A stretch of DNA of 64,000 nucleotides. Origin: Streptomyces laurentii. Lineage in GTDB: Bacteria > Actinomycetota > Actinomycetes > Streptomycetales > Streptomycetaceae. The stretch's first letter is position 1, and the number at the start of each line of letters is the position of its first letter. Under the pieces are notes generated by a model. The model was not told where the DNA came from. It worked only from the letters and a program-made list of their open reading frames with translations, and made no database searches. Made by a program: the position numbers and the translations under genes. Positions 54,984-62,258 of this stretch are shown piece by piece. The DNA is taken from NCBI GenBank assembly GCA_002355495.1, contig AP017424.1:6265501-6329500 (forward strand), given 5' to 3'.

Positions 54984-56018
54984 TCAGCCCCGCACCAGCA
55001 GGCCGCGGCGGCGCAGCACCGTGCGCTCCAGCGGGCTGAAGACCAGCAGGTCGACGGCGATGCCGACGAGCAGGATCAGCAGGATGGCGAGGAAGATCCC
55101 CGGCATGTCGAAGTTGTTCCGGCCGTTCTCCAGGAGCTGGCCGAGGCCGAGCCCGAGGTCGGGGGAGGACGCGATGATCTCCGCCGCCATCAGCGAACGC
55201 CACGAGAACGCCCAGCCCTGCTTGAGGCCCGCCAGATAGCCGGGGAGCGCCGCCGGCATCACGATGTGCCAGGCGCCCTTCAGGCCGGTCGCGCCGAGCG
55301 TCCGGCCGGCCCGCAGGAACAGTGGCGGTACCTGGTCGACGCCCGCCACCAGGCCGTTGGCGATCGACGGGACCGCGCCGAGCAGGATCACCGCGTACAT
55401 CATGCTGTCGTCGAGGCCCAGCCACAGCACCGCCGGCGCCACCCAGGCGACCGAGGGCAGCGACTGCAGGCCGGAGAGGATCGGGCCGATCGCCGCCCGG
55501 ACGGGCTTCACCCGCGCCACGAGGAGACCCAGCGGGGTGCCGATCGCGAGGGCGAGCAGGAAGCCGAGCAGGGCCCGGGACACGCTCGTCCACAGCACGC
55601 CGAACAGCGTGCCCTCCAGCCACATGGTGGTGAGGCTGTCCCACACCGCGCCCGGCGAGGGCAGCTTGCCCGCCTCGGCGACCTGCGCGGACACCAGCAG
55701 CTGCCACACCGCCAGGACGACGGCGACGGCGACGACCGGCGGCAGCACCTTGCGCACCAGGATCTCGCGGACCGGTACGTGACGGACCTGGACGCTGTCC
55801 AGGGCGTCGAGTCCGGCCTCCAGGCCCGCCAGATCGTCGGACCCGCGACCGGAGCCGGACGGGGATCCGGCCCCCGATCCCGACCCCACCTCCGACGCGG
55901 CCGCGGACTCGGAGACGGATTCGGGCTCGGACAGAGTCCCCGTCCCGGAAACGGCCTTGGCCTCGGTCGCGGACCCGGTGGTGCCCCCGGGGCCGGTCGT
56001 CGTGTCAGTGCTGGCCAT
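54984..56018 (-). CDS. ssuC: Sulfonate/nitrate-type ABC importer permease
   Basis: A 344-residue permease. A long cytoplasmic N-tail (about 1-90; Ser/Gly/Glu-rich, with SGSGAGSPSGSGRGSDD) precedes six helices. The EAA-type loop is RTLGATGLKGAWHIVMPAAL, and the C-terminus is SPLERTVLRRRGLL, both typical of SsuC/TauC. With the ATPase and binding protein next to it, it would import sulfonates or a similar organosulfur compound as a sulfur source. ATG 56018 overlaps the end of the ATPase gene by 14 nt. The gene order binding protein-ATPase-permease-chelatase in a sulfate operon is known from Streptomyces. The substrate is inferred. Confidence 0.88.
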   Translation of the reverse strand: MASTDTTTGPGGTTGSATEAKAVSGTGTLSEPESVSESAAASEVGSGSGAGSPSGSGRGSDDLAGLEAGLDALDSVQVRHVPVREILVRKVLPPVVAVAVVLAVWQLLVSAQVAEAGKLPSPGAVWDSLTTMWLEGTLFGVLWTSVSRALLGFLLALAIGTPLGLLVARVKPVRAAIGPILSGLQSLPSVAWVAPAVLWLGLDDSMMYAVILLGAVPSIANGLVAGVDQVPPLFLRAGRTLGATGLKGAWHIVMPAALPGYLAGLKQGWAFSWRSLMAAEIIASSPDLGLGLGQLLENGRNNFDMPGIFLAILLILLVGIAVDLLVFSPLERTVLRRRGLLVRG

Positions 56019-56865
56019 GGCGGCGGATCTCCCCACGCAGGTGTTCGGTGATCTCGACGGACAGTTCCGCCACGGCGGCGTCCTCGATACGGCGCGGCTG
56101 CGGGATGTCGATGTGCCACTCCCGGGCGATCCGGCCGGGCCGGGAGGACAGCAGGACGACCCGCTCGGCGAGCCGTACCGCCTCGCGCACGTTGTGGGTC
56201 ACGAACAGCACCGACAGCCGGGTCTCGCGCCAGATCCGGGTCAGCTCGTCGTGCAGGACGTCCCGGGTGATCGCGTCGAGCGCGGCGAACGGCTCGTCCA
56301 TCAGCAGCAGATCGCTGTCCTGGGCGAGCGCGCGGGCCAGCGCCACCCGCTGGCGCATGCCGCCGGACAGTTCGTGCACCCGCTTGCCGTACGCGCCGTC
56401 GAGCCGTACCAGCGAGAGCAGCCGCTCGGCCTCCGGGCGGCGCTCCGGCTTCGGCGTCCCCCGGAGTCTCAGGGCCAGTTCGATGTTCTTTCCGGCCGTC
56501 AGCCAGGGGAACAGGGCGTGTTCCTGGAACATCAGGGCGGGCCGCCCGCCCGGGGTGTCGATGCTGCCCGCGGTCGGCCGGTCGAGGCCGGCGACCAGGT
56601 TGAGCAGGGTGGACTTGCCGCAGCCCGAGGCCCCCAGGAGGGTCACGAACTCGCCCGGCGCGACATCGAGCGAGATGTCGTCGAGGACGAGCTGGCCGCC
56701 GGCGGGGCCGCCGAAGGACTTCGAGACGTGCCGGAGACGCGCGGCGTGACCGGTCGCGCCGACGACGTGATCCTCGGCCCCGGTGTTGCCGTCGGTCGTG
56801 GTGCTGCTCTTGGCGTTGCTCTTGGTCTTGGTCTTGGTCTTGGCGAGCGTGCTGGTCGCGGTCAT
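56005..56865 (-). CDS. ssuB: Sulfonate/nitrate-type ABC importer ATPase
   Basis: A 286-residue ABC ATPase. After a basic Thr/Lys N-tail (TLAKTKTKTKSNAK, from a 12-nt repeat) come Walker A GASGCGKST, Q-loop ALMFQEHALFPWL, signature LSGGMRQRVALARAL, Walker B LLLMDEPFAALD and the H-loop FVTHNVREA. This matches the SsuB/TauB group, which energises uptake of sulfonates. ATG 56865 has a near-perfect AGGAGGTGA ribosome-binding site, the strongest in the sulfur locus. It lies 50 nt after the binding-protein gene. Confidence 0.92.
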   Translation of the reverse strand: MTATSTLAKTKTKTKSNAKSSTTTDGNTGAEDHVVGATGHAARLRHVSKSFGGPAGGQLVLDDISLDVAPGEFVTLLGASGCGKSTLLNLVAGLDRPTAGSIDTPGGRPALMFQEHALFPWLTAGKNIELALRLRGTPKPERRPEAERLLSLVRLDGAYGKRVHELSGGMRQRVALARALAQDSDLLLMDEPFAALDAITRDVLHDELTRIWRETRLSVLFVTHNVREAVRLAERVVLLSSRPGRIAREWHIDIPQPRRIEDAAVAELSVEITEHLRGEIRRHGQH

Positions 56866-56915
56866 GGGTGTCACCTCCTGGGAGACGGAAGACCTGAACT
56901 CGGGCTGTCGCGTGG

Positions 56916-58079
56916 CTACTTCACACCGAGACCGGCGTCGGACACCGCGGGCGCGCCCGCGGCCTTGAGGACCTTGTCGAGCGGCTTCAGGTCGTAGATC
57001 CCGTCGAGGTCGGGCTTCTGGAGCAGACCGGCCTGCACCGCGTGGTCGGCCTGCGCGCGGAGCGTCGCGGCCAGCGGGTCGTCGGTGAAGCGCAGCGAGG
57101 ACCAGGCGCCGTCGATGATCTCGCCGGACAGCGGCTTGCCGCTGAGCTGCTTCAGCTTGGCGTTGGCCGAGGTCTTCGCCTTCTCCGGGTTGGCGTTGAT
57201 CCACGCGTTGGTCTTCACCGAGCCGCGCAGCACCGCCTCCACGACGTCCGGGTGCTCCTTGAGGAACTTCTGGGACACGATGACGTGGGTGATGACGAAC
57301 TGCTTGTCCGGCCACAGGTCCCGCTCGTCGAGCAGCACCTTCGCGCCCTCCGAGACGAGCTTCGACGCGGTCGGCTCCGGCACCCACGCGCCGTCGATGG
57401 CGCCGGTGGAGTAGGCGTTCGGTGTCACCTTGTTGTCGGTGCGGACCACGGAGACATCGCCCTTGCCGCTCTGCGGGTCGACCTTCCAGCCCTGCTCGGA
57501 CGCCCAGTTGAGGAAGGCCACGTCCTGGGTGTTGCCGAGCTGCGGGGTGGCGATCCGCTTGCCCTTGACGTCGGCCGTCGTCTTGATCTTCGCGGGGTTC
57601 ACCACCAGCTTCACGCCGCCGGACGCCGAACCGCCCACGATGCGCAGGCTGGTGCCCTGCGACTTGGTGAAGCCGTTGATGGTGGGGGAGGGGCCGATGA
57701 AGCCGATGTCGAGGGAGCCGGCGTTCAGGGCCTCGATCTCGGACGGGCCCGCGTTGAAGGTGGTGGTCTTCAGCGTGGTGCCGCCCAACTCCTTCTGGAA
57801 GATGCCCTCCTGGTCCCCGACCAGGGCGGTCGCGTGGGTCAGGTTGGGGAAGTATCCGAGCCGTACGGTGTCGGCCGAGAGCTTCGGCCCCTCGGCGGCC
57901 GCCTTCTTCCCGGCGTTCGCGGAGTCGCCCGCGTTGGTGGAGCTTCCGGCCTGCGATCCGTAGCCGCAGGAGGCGAGTGCCCCGAGCAGCAGGGGCAGGG
58001 CGGCGGCCGAGGCCAGACCGCGGCGTACGGCGGATCGGGTGGTGCGCGTGAGGGCGGGGCTGGCAGGGATGGCAGGCAC
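56916..58079 (-). CDS. ssuA: Sulfonate-type ABC importer binding lipoprotein
   Basis: A 387-residue lipoprotein from GTG 58079. The signal ends at the lipobox LGALASC. The mature protein follows the SsuA/TauA pattern: VRLGYFPNLTHATALVGDQE, ALNAGSLDIGFIGPSPTING, ATPQLGNTQDVAFLNWASEQ and GAIDGAWVPEPTASKLV. It captures an organosulfur compound outside the membrane for the neighbouring permease and ATPase. The ligand could also be a nitrate- or thiamine-precursor-like compound, but the sulfate-operon context favours a sulfonate. A 248-nt gap separates it from cysN, so it may have its own promoter. Confidence 0.9.
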   Translation of the reverse strand: MPAIPASPALTRTTRSAVRRGLASAAALPLLLGALASCGYGSQAGSSTNAGDSANAGKKAAAEGPKLSADTVRLGYFPNLTHATALVGDQEGIFQKELGGTTLKTTTFNAGPSEIEALNAGSLDIGFIGPSPTINGFTKSQGTSLRIVGGSASGGVKLVVNPAKIKTTADVKGKRIATPQLGNTQDVAFLNWASEQGWKVDPQSGKGDVSVVRTDNKVTPNAYSTGAIDGAWVPEPTASKLVSEGAKVLLDERDLWPDKQFVITHVIVSQKFLKEHPDVVEAVLRGSVKTNAWINANPEKAKTSANAKLKQLSGKPLSGEIIDGAWSSLRFTDDPLAATLRAQADHAVQAGLLQKPDLDGIYDLKPLDKVLKAAGAPAVSDAGLGVK

Positions 58080-58105
58080 GGGAGGAGGTCCCCTCGGTCT
58101 CGGCC

Positions 58106-58237
58106 TCAGCTGGGGCCGGGTCTCGGTCGATGTCGTCGCTCGGGAACGAGCGGGTGGAGCGGGTTACGCGGGTGGAGCGAGCGGAGAGGCGCCGTACCGC
58201 CGTGGCGGCGGTGGCGGCCGGAGGTCAGCACGCACAT
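58106..58237 (-). CDS. Candidate 43-residue leader peptide upstream of the sulfonate importer
   Basis: The gap between cysN and the binding protein contains a complete minus-strand frame from ATG 58237 to TGA 58106. It has GAGGGG 7 nt upstream of the start and ends 26 nt before the binding-protein GTG. The peptide begins MCVLTSGRHRRHGG and is rich in Arg, His and Pro. Cys at position 2 in a sulfur operon is suggestive, since Streptomyces sulfur genes often have Cys-containing leader peptides. However, it does not match their common C-terminal Cys pattern, so this is a weak call. Confidence 0.25.
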   Translation of the reverse strand: MCVLTSGRHRRHGGTAPLRSLHPRNPLHPLVPERRHRPRPGPS

Positions 58238-58327
58238 CGCGCGACCCCTCCCCGGCCCGCGCCGAGCGCACCGGAGCCCACCCGGCCGCCCTCCTTCGCG
58301 AATCCGGCCCAGATGTCCTTCTTCATG

Positions 58328-59686
58328 TCAGAAGTCCCAGCCTTCCTCGTCGTCCGCCGCGGCCGCCGGGGCCGGCGCCGGGGCGGTGGAGGCGAAGGAC
58401 TCGCCCGCCATGCCGGCGGCGAGGGTGGTGCCGTCGGCCGGGTCGATCAGCAGGAACGATCCGGTACGGCGGGAGTCGGCGTACGCGTCGAGCGCCAGCG
58501 GCTCCGCGGTCCGCACCGTCACCCGGCCGATGTCGTTGGCGACCAGCCGCCCCGGCTCGGGGTGCTGGGAGAGGTCGTCCAGGGTGAGCCGGGACGGGAT
58601 CTCCTTCACGATCGCCTTGACCGTGCGGGTGGCGTGCTTGAGCAGCACCCGCTGGCCCACCGTGAGCGGCCGGTCCGCCACATGGCAGACGGTCGCCTCG
58701 ACGTCCTGGCTGGTCGGCGGGGCGTCGGCGGCCGGGGCGAGCAGGTCGCCGCGGGAGATGTCGATGTCGTCCGCGAGCCGGATCGTGACCGACTGCGGGG
58801 CCCAGGCGATGTCCACGGACTCGCCGAGCGCGTCGATCGCGGTGATCTCGGAGGTCCGGCCGGACGGCAGGACGGCGACCCGGTCGCCGACCCGGAACAC
58901 ACCGGCGGCGATCTGGCCCGCGTAGCCGCGGTAGTCGGGGTGTTCGGCGGTCTGCGGTCGGATCACGTACTGCACCGGGAAGCGGGCGTGGCAGGCCGTC
59001 AGGTCATGGCTGACCGGCACGCTCTCCAGGTGCTCCAGGACGGTCGGACCGCCGTACCAGTCCATGTGGGCGGACGGCTCCACGACGTTGTCGCCGACGA
59101 GCGCCGAGATCGGGATCGCGGTGATCTCCGGGACGCCCAGCTCGGTCGCGTACGCCGTGAACTCCTCGGCGATCGCGGCGAAGACGGACTCCTGGTAGCC
59201 GACCAGGTCCATCTTGTTCACGGCGAGGACCACGTGCGGGACGCGGAGCAGCGCGGCGACGGCGGCGTGCCGGCGGGTCTGCTCGACGACGCCGTTGCGG
59301 GCGTCGACGAGGACCACGGCCAGCTCGGCGGTGGAAGCGCCGGTCACCATGTTCCGGGTGTACTGCACGTGCCCCGGGGTGTCGGCCAGGATGAACCGGC
59401 GGCGGGCGGTGGCGAAGTAGCGGTACGCCACGTCGATGGTGATGCCCTGCTCGCGCTCGGCCCGCAGGCCGTCGGTCAGCAGCGCCAGGTCCGGCGCCTC
59501 CTGGCCGCGCGAGCGCGAGGCGTGCTCCACGGCCTCCAGCTGGTCGGTCAGCACCGACTTGGAGTCGTGAAGGAGCCGGCCCACCAGCGTGGACTTGCCG
59601 TCGTCGACGGAACCGGCGGTCGCGAAGCGCAGCAGGGTGGTGGCGGCCTGCTCGGCGGCCGGGGGCTGTTCGGTGGACGTGGTCAT
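58328..59686 (-). CDS. cysN: Sulfate adenylyltransferase large subunit
   Basis: A 452-residue GTPase subunit of ATP sulfurylase. It uses GTP hydrolysis to drive formation of adenosine 5'-phosphosulfate from ATP and sulfate by CysD. GTPase motifs are GSVDDGKST (G1), DTPGH (G3) and NKMD (G4), in an EF-Tu-like fold with two C-terminal beta-barrels (VQYVIRPQTAEHPDYRGYAG). The C-terminal kinase domain of fused CysNC enzymes is absent because cysC is separate. ATG 59686 lies 2 nt after the cysD stop, so translation is coupled. The Ala/Pro tail ends DDEEGWDF. Confidence 0.96.
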   Translation of the reverse strand: MTTSTEQPPAAEQAATTLLRFATAGSVDDGKSTLVGRLLHDSKSVLTDQLEAVEHASRSRGQEAPDLALLTDGLRAEREQGITIDVAYRYFATARRRFILADTPGHVQYTRNMVTGASTAELAVVLVDARNGVVEQTRRHAAVAALLRVPHVVLAVNKMDLVGYQESVFAAIAEEFTAYATELGVPEITAIPISALVGDNVVEPSAHMDWYGGPTVLEHLESVPVSHDLTACHARFPVQYVIRPQTAEHPDYRGYAGQIAAGVFRVGDRVAVLPSGRTSEITAIDALGESVDIAWAPQSVTIRLADDIDISRGDLLAPAADAPPTSQDVEATVCHVADRPLTVGQRVLLKHATRTVKAIVKEIPSRLTLDDLSQHPEPGRLVANDIGRVTVRTAEPLALDAYADSRRTGSFLLIDPADGTTLAAGMAGESFASTAPAPAPAAAADDEEGWDF

Positions 59687-59688
59687 GG

Positions 59689-60624
59689 CTAGAAGTACCC
59701 CTCGCGCTTGCGGTCTTCCATCGCGGCCTCGGACAGCTTGTCGTCCGCCCGGGTGGCGCCCCGTTCGGTCAGCCGGGACGCGGCGATCTCGGCGATCACG
59801 GCGTCGAGCGTGGCGGCGTCGGAGTCGACGGCGCCGGTGCAGGACATGTCGCCGACCGTGCGGTAGCGGATCAGCCGCTTCTCCGGCGTCTCGGACTCCT
59901 TCGGGCCGCCCCAGTCGCCGGCCGTCAGCCACATGCCGTGACGGAGGAACACCTCGCGCTCGTGGGCGAAGTAGATCTCCGGAAGCTCGATCCGCTCGCG
60001 CTGGATGTACTGCCAGACGTCCAGTTCGGTCCAGTTGGACAGCGGGAAGACGCGGACGTGCTCGCCGGGCGCGTGGCGCCCGTTGTAGAGCTGCCACAGC
60101 TCGGGCCGCTGGCGGCGCGGGTCCCACTGCGAGAACTCGTCGCGGAGGCTGAACACCCGTTCCTTGGCGCGGGCCTTCTCCTCGTCGCGCCGCCCGCCGC
60201 CGAACACGGCGTCGAAACGGTGCTCCCGGATCGCGTCCGTCAGCGGCACTGTCTGCAGCGGGTTGCGGGTGCCGTCCGGGCGCTCGCGCAGGGTGCCCGC
60301 GTCGATGTAGTCCTGTACGGAGGCCACACGGAGGCGCAGCCCGTGTGCCGCCACCACACGATCCCGGTACTCCAGGACTTCCGGGAAGTTGTGTCCGGTG
60401 TCCACGTGCAGCAGCGTGAACGGCACCGGAGCGGGCGCGAACGCCTTCAGTGCCAGATGCAGCATGACGATGGAGTCCTTGCCGCCGGAGAACAGGATCA
60501 CCGGCCGCTCGAACTCCCCCGCCACCTCACGGAAGATGTGGACGGCCTCCGACTCCAGCGAGTCGAGGTGCGACAGCGCGAACGGGCTGCCGGTGGTGTC
60601 GTGTGTGTGGGCGACGGTCGTCAT
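59689..60624 (-). CDS. cysD: Sulfate adenylyltransferase small subunit
   Basis: A 311-residue PP-loop ATP pyrophosphatase subunit. VILFSGGKDSIVMLHLALKA holds the SGGKDS PP-loop that binds ATP. LLHVDTGHNFPEVLEYRDR and DAVFGGGRRDEEKARAKER complete the active site, and FPLSNWTELDVWQYI is characteristic of CysD. It adenylates sulfate in the CysDN complex, the first committed step of assimilation. Its ATG overlaps the cysC stop by 4 nt (ATGA), and its stop lies 2 nt before cysN. Confidence 0.97.
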   Translation of the reverse strand: MTTVAHTHDTTGSPFALSHLDSLESEAVHIFREVAGEFERPVILFSGGKDSIVMLHLALKAFAPAPVPFTLLHVDTGHNFPEVLEYRDRVVAAHGLRLRVASVQDYIDAGTLRERPDGTRNPLQTVPLTDAIREHRFDAVFGGGRRDEEKARAKERVFSLRDEFSQWDPRRQRPELWQLYNGRHAPGEHVRVFPLSNWTELDVWQYIQRERIELPEIYFAHEREVFLRHGMWLTAGDWGGPKESETPEKRLIRYRTVGDMSCTGAVDSDAATLDAVIAEIAASRLTERGATRADDKLSEAAMEDRKREGYF

Positions 60625-61220
60625 GACAGCCCCTTCCCGGTGAGCAGCGCATGCACCGCGGCCGCCGAGTCCTCGACGGTCTGGTGCTGGGACTCGATCC
60701 GCAGGTCGGGGCTCTTCGGCTCCTCGTACGGGTCGTCGACCCCGGTCAGCCCGCTGATCTCGCCCGCCGCCTGCTTGGCGTACAGACCCTTCACGTCGCG
60801 CTCCGAGCAGACCTCGACCGGAGTGGCCACGTGGACCTCGACGTACGGCGTGCCGGCGGCCTCGTGGCGCGCGCGGACCGCCTCGCGGCTGTCGGCGTAC
60901 GGGGCGATGACGGGCACCAGCACCGTCACCCCGTGCGAGGCGAGCAACTCCGCCACGAACCCGACGCGCTGGACGTTGGTGTTCCGGTCCGCGCGGGAGA
61001 ACCCGAGGCCCGCCGAGAGGAACTCGCGGATCTCGTCCCCGTCGAGGACCTCGACCCGCCGGCCCTCCGCGCGGAGCCGCCCGGCCAGTTCGTAGGCGAT
61101 GGTGGTCTTGCCGGCGCTGGGCAGGCCGGTCAGCCAGATGGTGGTGCCCGTCGTCACGTCTGTCTCCTGAACTTCCCGGGCTTCGGACCGGACGTCGAGG
61201 TCTTCCTGGATCGCCGTCAT
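60621..61220 (-). CDS. cysC: Adenylylsulfate (APS) kinase
   Basis: A 199-residue P-loop kinase that makes PAPS from APS and ATP. GTTIWLTGLPSAGKTTIAYE contains Walker A GLPSAGKT, with VLDGDEIREFL, GFSRADRNTNVQRVGFVAEL (DGD and the FSxxDR-type substrate loop) and CSERDVKGLYAKQAAGEISG. ATG 61220 overlaps the cysH stop by 4 nt, which fixes the start even though an internal GTG before TTGTTIW is possible. Because the cysH in this operon has APS-reductase cysteines, PAPS may serve sulfation rather than sulfite production. Confidence 0.93.
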   Translation of the reverse strand: MTAIQEDLDVRSEAREVQETDVTTGTTIWLTGLPSAGKTTIAYELAGRLRAEGRRVEVLDGDEIREFLSAGLGFSRADRNTNVQRVGFVAELLASHGVTVLVPVIAPYADSREAVRARHEAAGTPYVEVHVATPVEVCSERDVKGLYAKQAAGEISGLTGVDDPYEEPKSPDLRIESQHQTVEDSAAAVHALLTGKGLS

Positions 61221-61942
61221 GCGTGCAGCCCGCATTCGGTCTTGGCGAGCCCCGCCCACCGGCCGGCCCGCGCGTCCTCGCCCGCCGCCACCCGGCGGGT
61301 GCAGGGCGCGCAGCCGACGGAGGCGTAACCGTCCATCAGCAGCGGGTTGGTGAGTACGCCGTGCCCGGCGACGTAGGCGTCCACGTCGTCCTGCGTCCAG
61401 CGCGCGATGGGGGCGATCTTCACCTTCCGCCGCTTCTCGTCCCAGCCGACGACCGGCGTGCCGGCCCGGGTCGGGGACTCGTCGCGGCGCAGCCCGGTGG
61501 CCCAGGCGTCGTACCCGGCCAGGCCCTCCGTGAGCGGCCGGACCTTGCGCAGCGCGCAGCACAGGTCGGGGTTGCGGTCGTGCAGCCTCGGCCCGTACGC
61601 CGCGTCCTGCTCCGCCACCGACTGGCGCGGGGTCAGCGTGACGACGTTGACGTCCATGACGGCGGCGACCGCGTCGCGGGTGCCGATGGTCTCCGGGAAG
61701 TGGTAGCCCGTGTCGAGGAAGACGACGTCCACGCCGGGCCTCGCCCGCGAGGCGAGGTGGGCGACGACGGCGTCCTCCATGGAGGAGGTGACGCAGAACC
61801 GGGCACCGAAGGTGTCCACCGCCCACTGGACGATCTCCAGCGCGGAGGCGTCCTCCAGGTCGCGGCCGGCCTGCTCGGCGAGCGCCCGCAGTTCGGTGTC
61901 CCGCTCGGTCTCCGCCGCCGTCAGGGGGTGAAGGTCCGTCAT
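61217..61942 (-). CDS. cysH: Phosphoadenylyl/adenylyl-sulfate reductase (APS reductase type)
   Basis: A 241-residue reductase that converts activated sulfate to sulfite using thioredoxin. FCVTSSMEDAVVAHLASRAR is the PP-loop-like site, and RPGVDVVFLDTGYHFPETIG follows. Four cysteines in two pairs (DLCCALRKV and GCAPCTRRV) are present with the catalytic C-terminal ECGLH. The CC...CxxC set binds a [4Fe-4S] cluster and distinguishes APS reductases from cluster-free PAPS reductases. ATG 61942 overlaps the stop of the upstream zinc-ribbon gene (ATGA). It is part of the tightly coupled sir-to-cysD block. Confidence 0.95.
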   Translation of the reverse strand: MTDLHPLTAAETERDTELRALAEQAGRDLEDASALEIVQWAVDTFGARFCVTSSMEDAVVAHLASRARPGVDVVFLDTGYHFPETIGTRDAVAAVMDVNVVTLTPRQSVAEQDAAYGPRLHDRNPDLCCALRKVRPLTEGLAGYDAWATGLRRDESPTRAGTPVVGWDEKRRKVKIAPIARWTQDDVDAYVAGHGVLTNPLLMDGYASVGCAPCTRRVAAGEDARAGRWAGLAKTECGLHA

Positions 61943-62130
61943 ATCCCCTCCTCTCGTGGCGCGTTGTCGTTCTTCGGTGTGTGCGTGGCGGGGGCCAGCA
62001 GGCCCAGGAACTTCAGCTGGAAGGCTCGGCTGCACGCCGCGCACTCCCAGGCGCCGTGGCCCTGCTCGCCCGGCCGCAGGTCCTCGTCGCCGCAGTAGGG
62101 GCAGTGGAAGGGGGCGGCTCGTCCGCTCAC
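61939..62130 (-). CDS. Small zinc-ribbon protein of the sulfur operon
   Basis: A 63-residue protein from GTG 62130. FHCPYCGDEDLRPGEQGHGA followed by WECAACSRAFQLKFLG gives a CxxC-x17-CxxC zinc ribbon. It overlaps both neighbours by 4 nt (GTGA with the small ORF before it, ATGA with cysH after it). Homologues occupy this place in Streptomyces sulfate operons and are annotated as hypothetical. Possible roles are metal or electron handling for sulfite reductase, or a small regulatory subunit. That is inference from position only. Confidence 0.85.
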   Translation of the reverse strand: MSGRAAPFHCPYCGDEDLRPGEQGHGAWECAACSRAFQLKFLGLLAPATHTPKNDNAPREEGI

Positions 62131-62258
62131 GGTGCCTCCTTGGCCGGTGCTCCGCCCGTCCGGCGCGCGGCCGCGGCGGTCATGACGGTCGTGGCGGTGA
62201 TGGCGGTGATGGCGGCCGTGGCCGCGTGCGGGCCGGTGGCCGTTCGTGCCTCGTTCAT
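62127..62258 (-). CDS. 43-residue translationally coupled peptide between sir and the zinc-ribbon gene
   Basis: ATG 62258 overlaps the sulfite reductase stop (ATGA), and its TGA overlaps the GTG of the zinc-ribbon gene (GTGA). The peptide is rich in Ala, Thr and Ile (TATGPHAATAAITAITATTV, then MTAAAARR), with a weakly hydrophobic middle and a basic end. No motif is recognisable. The exact double overlap suggests that ribosomes pass through it, so it is either a true small protein or a coupling device. The DNA contains short GGCGGTGAT repeats. Confidence 0.6.
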   Translation of the reverse strand: MNEARTATGPHAATAAITAITATTVMTAAAARRTGGAPAKEAP

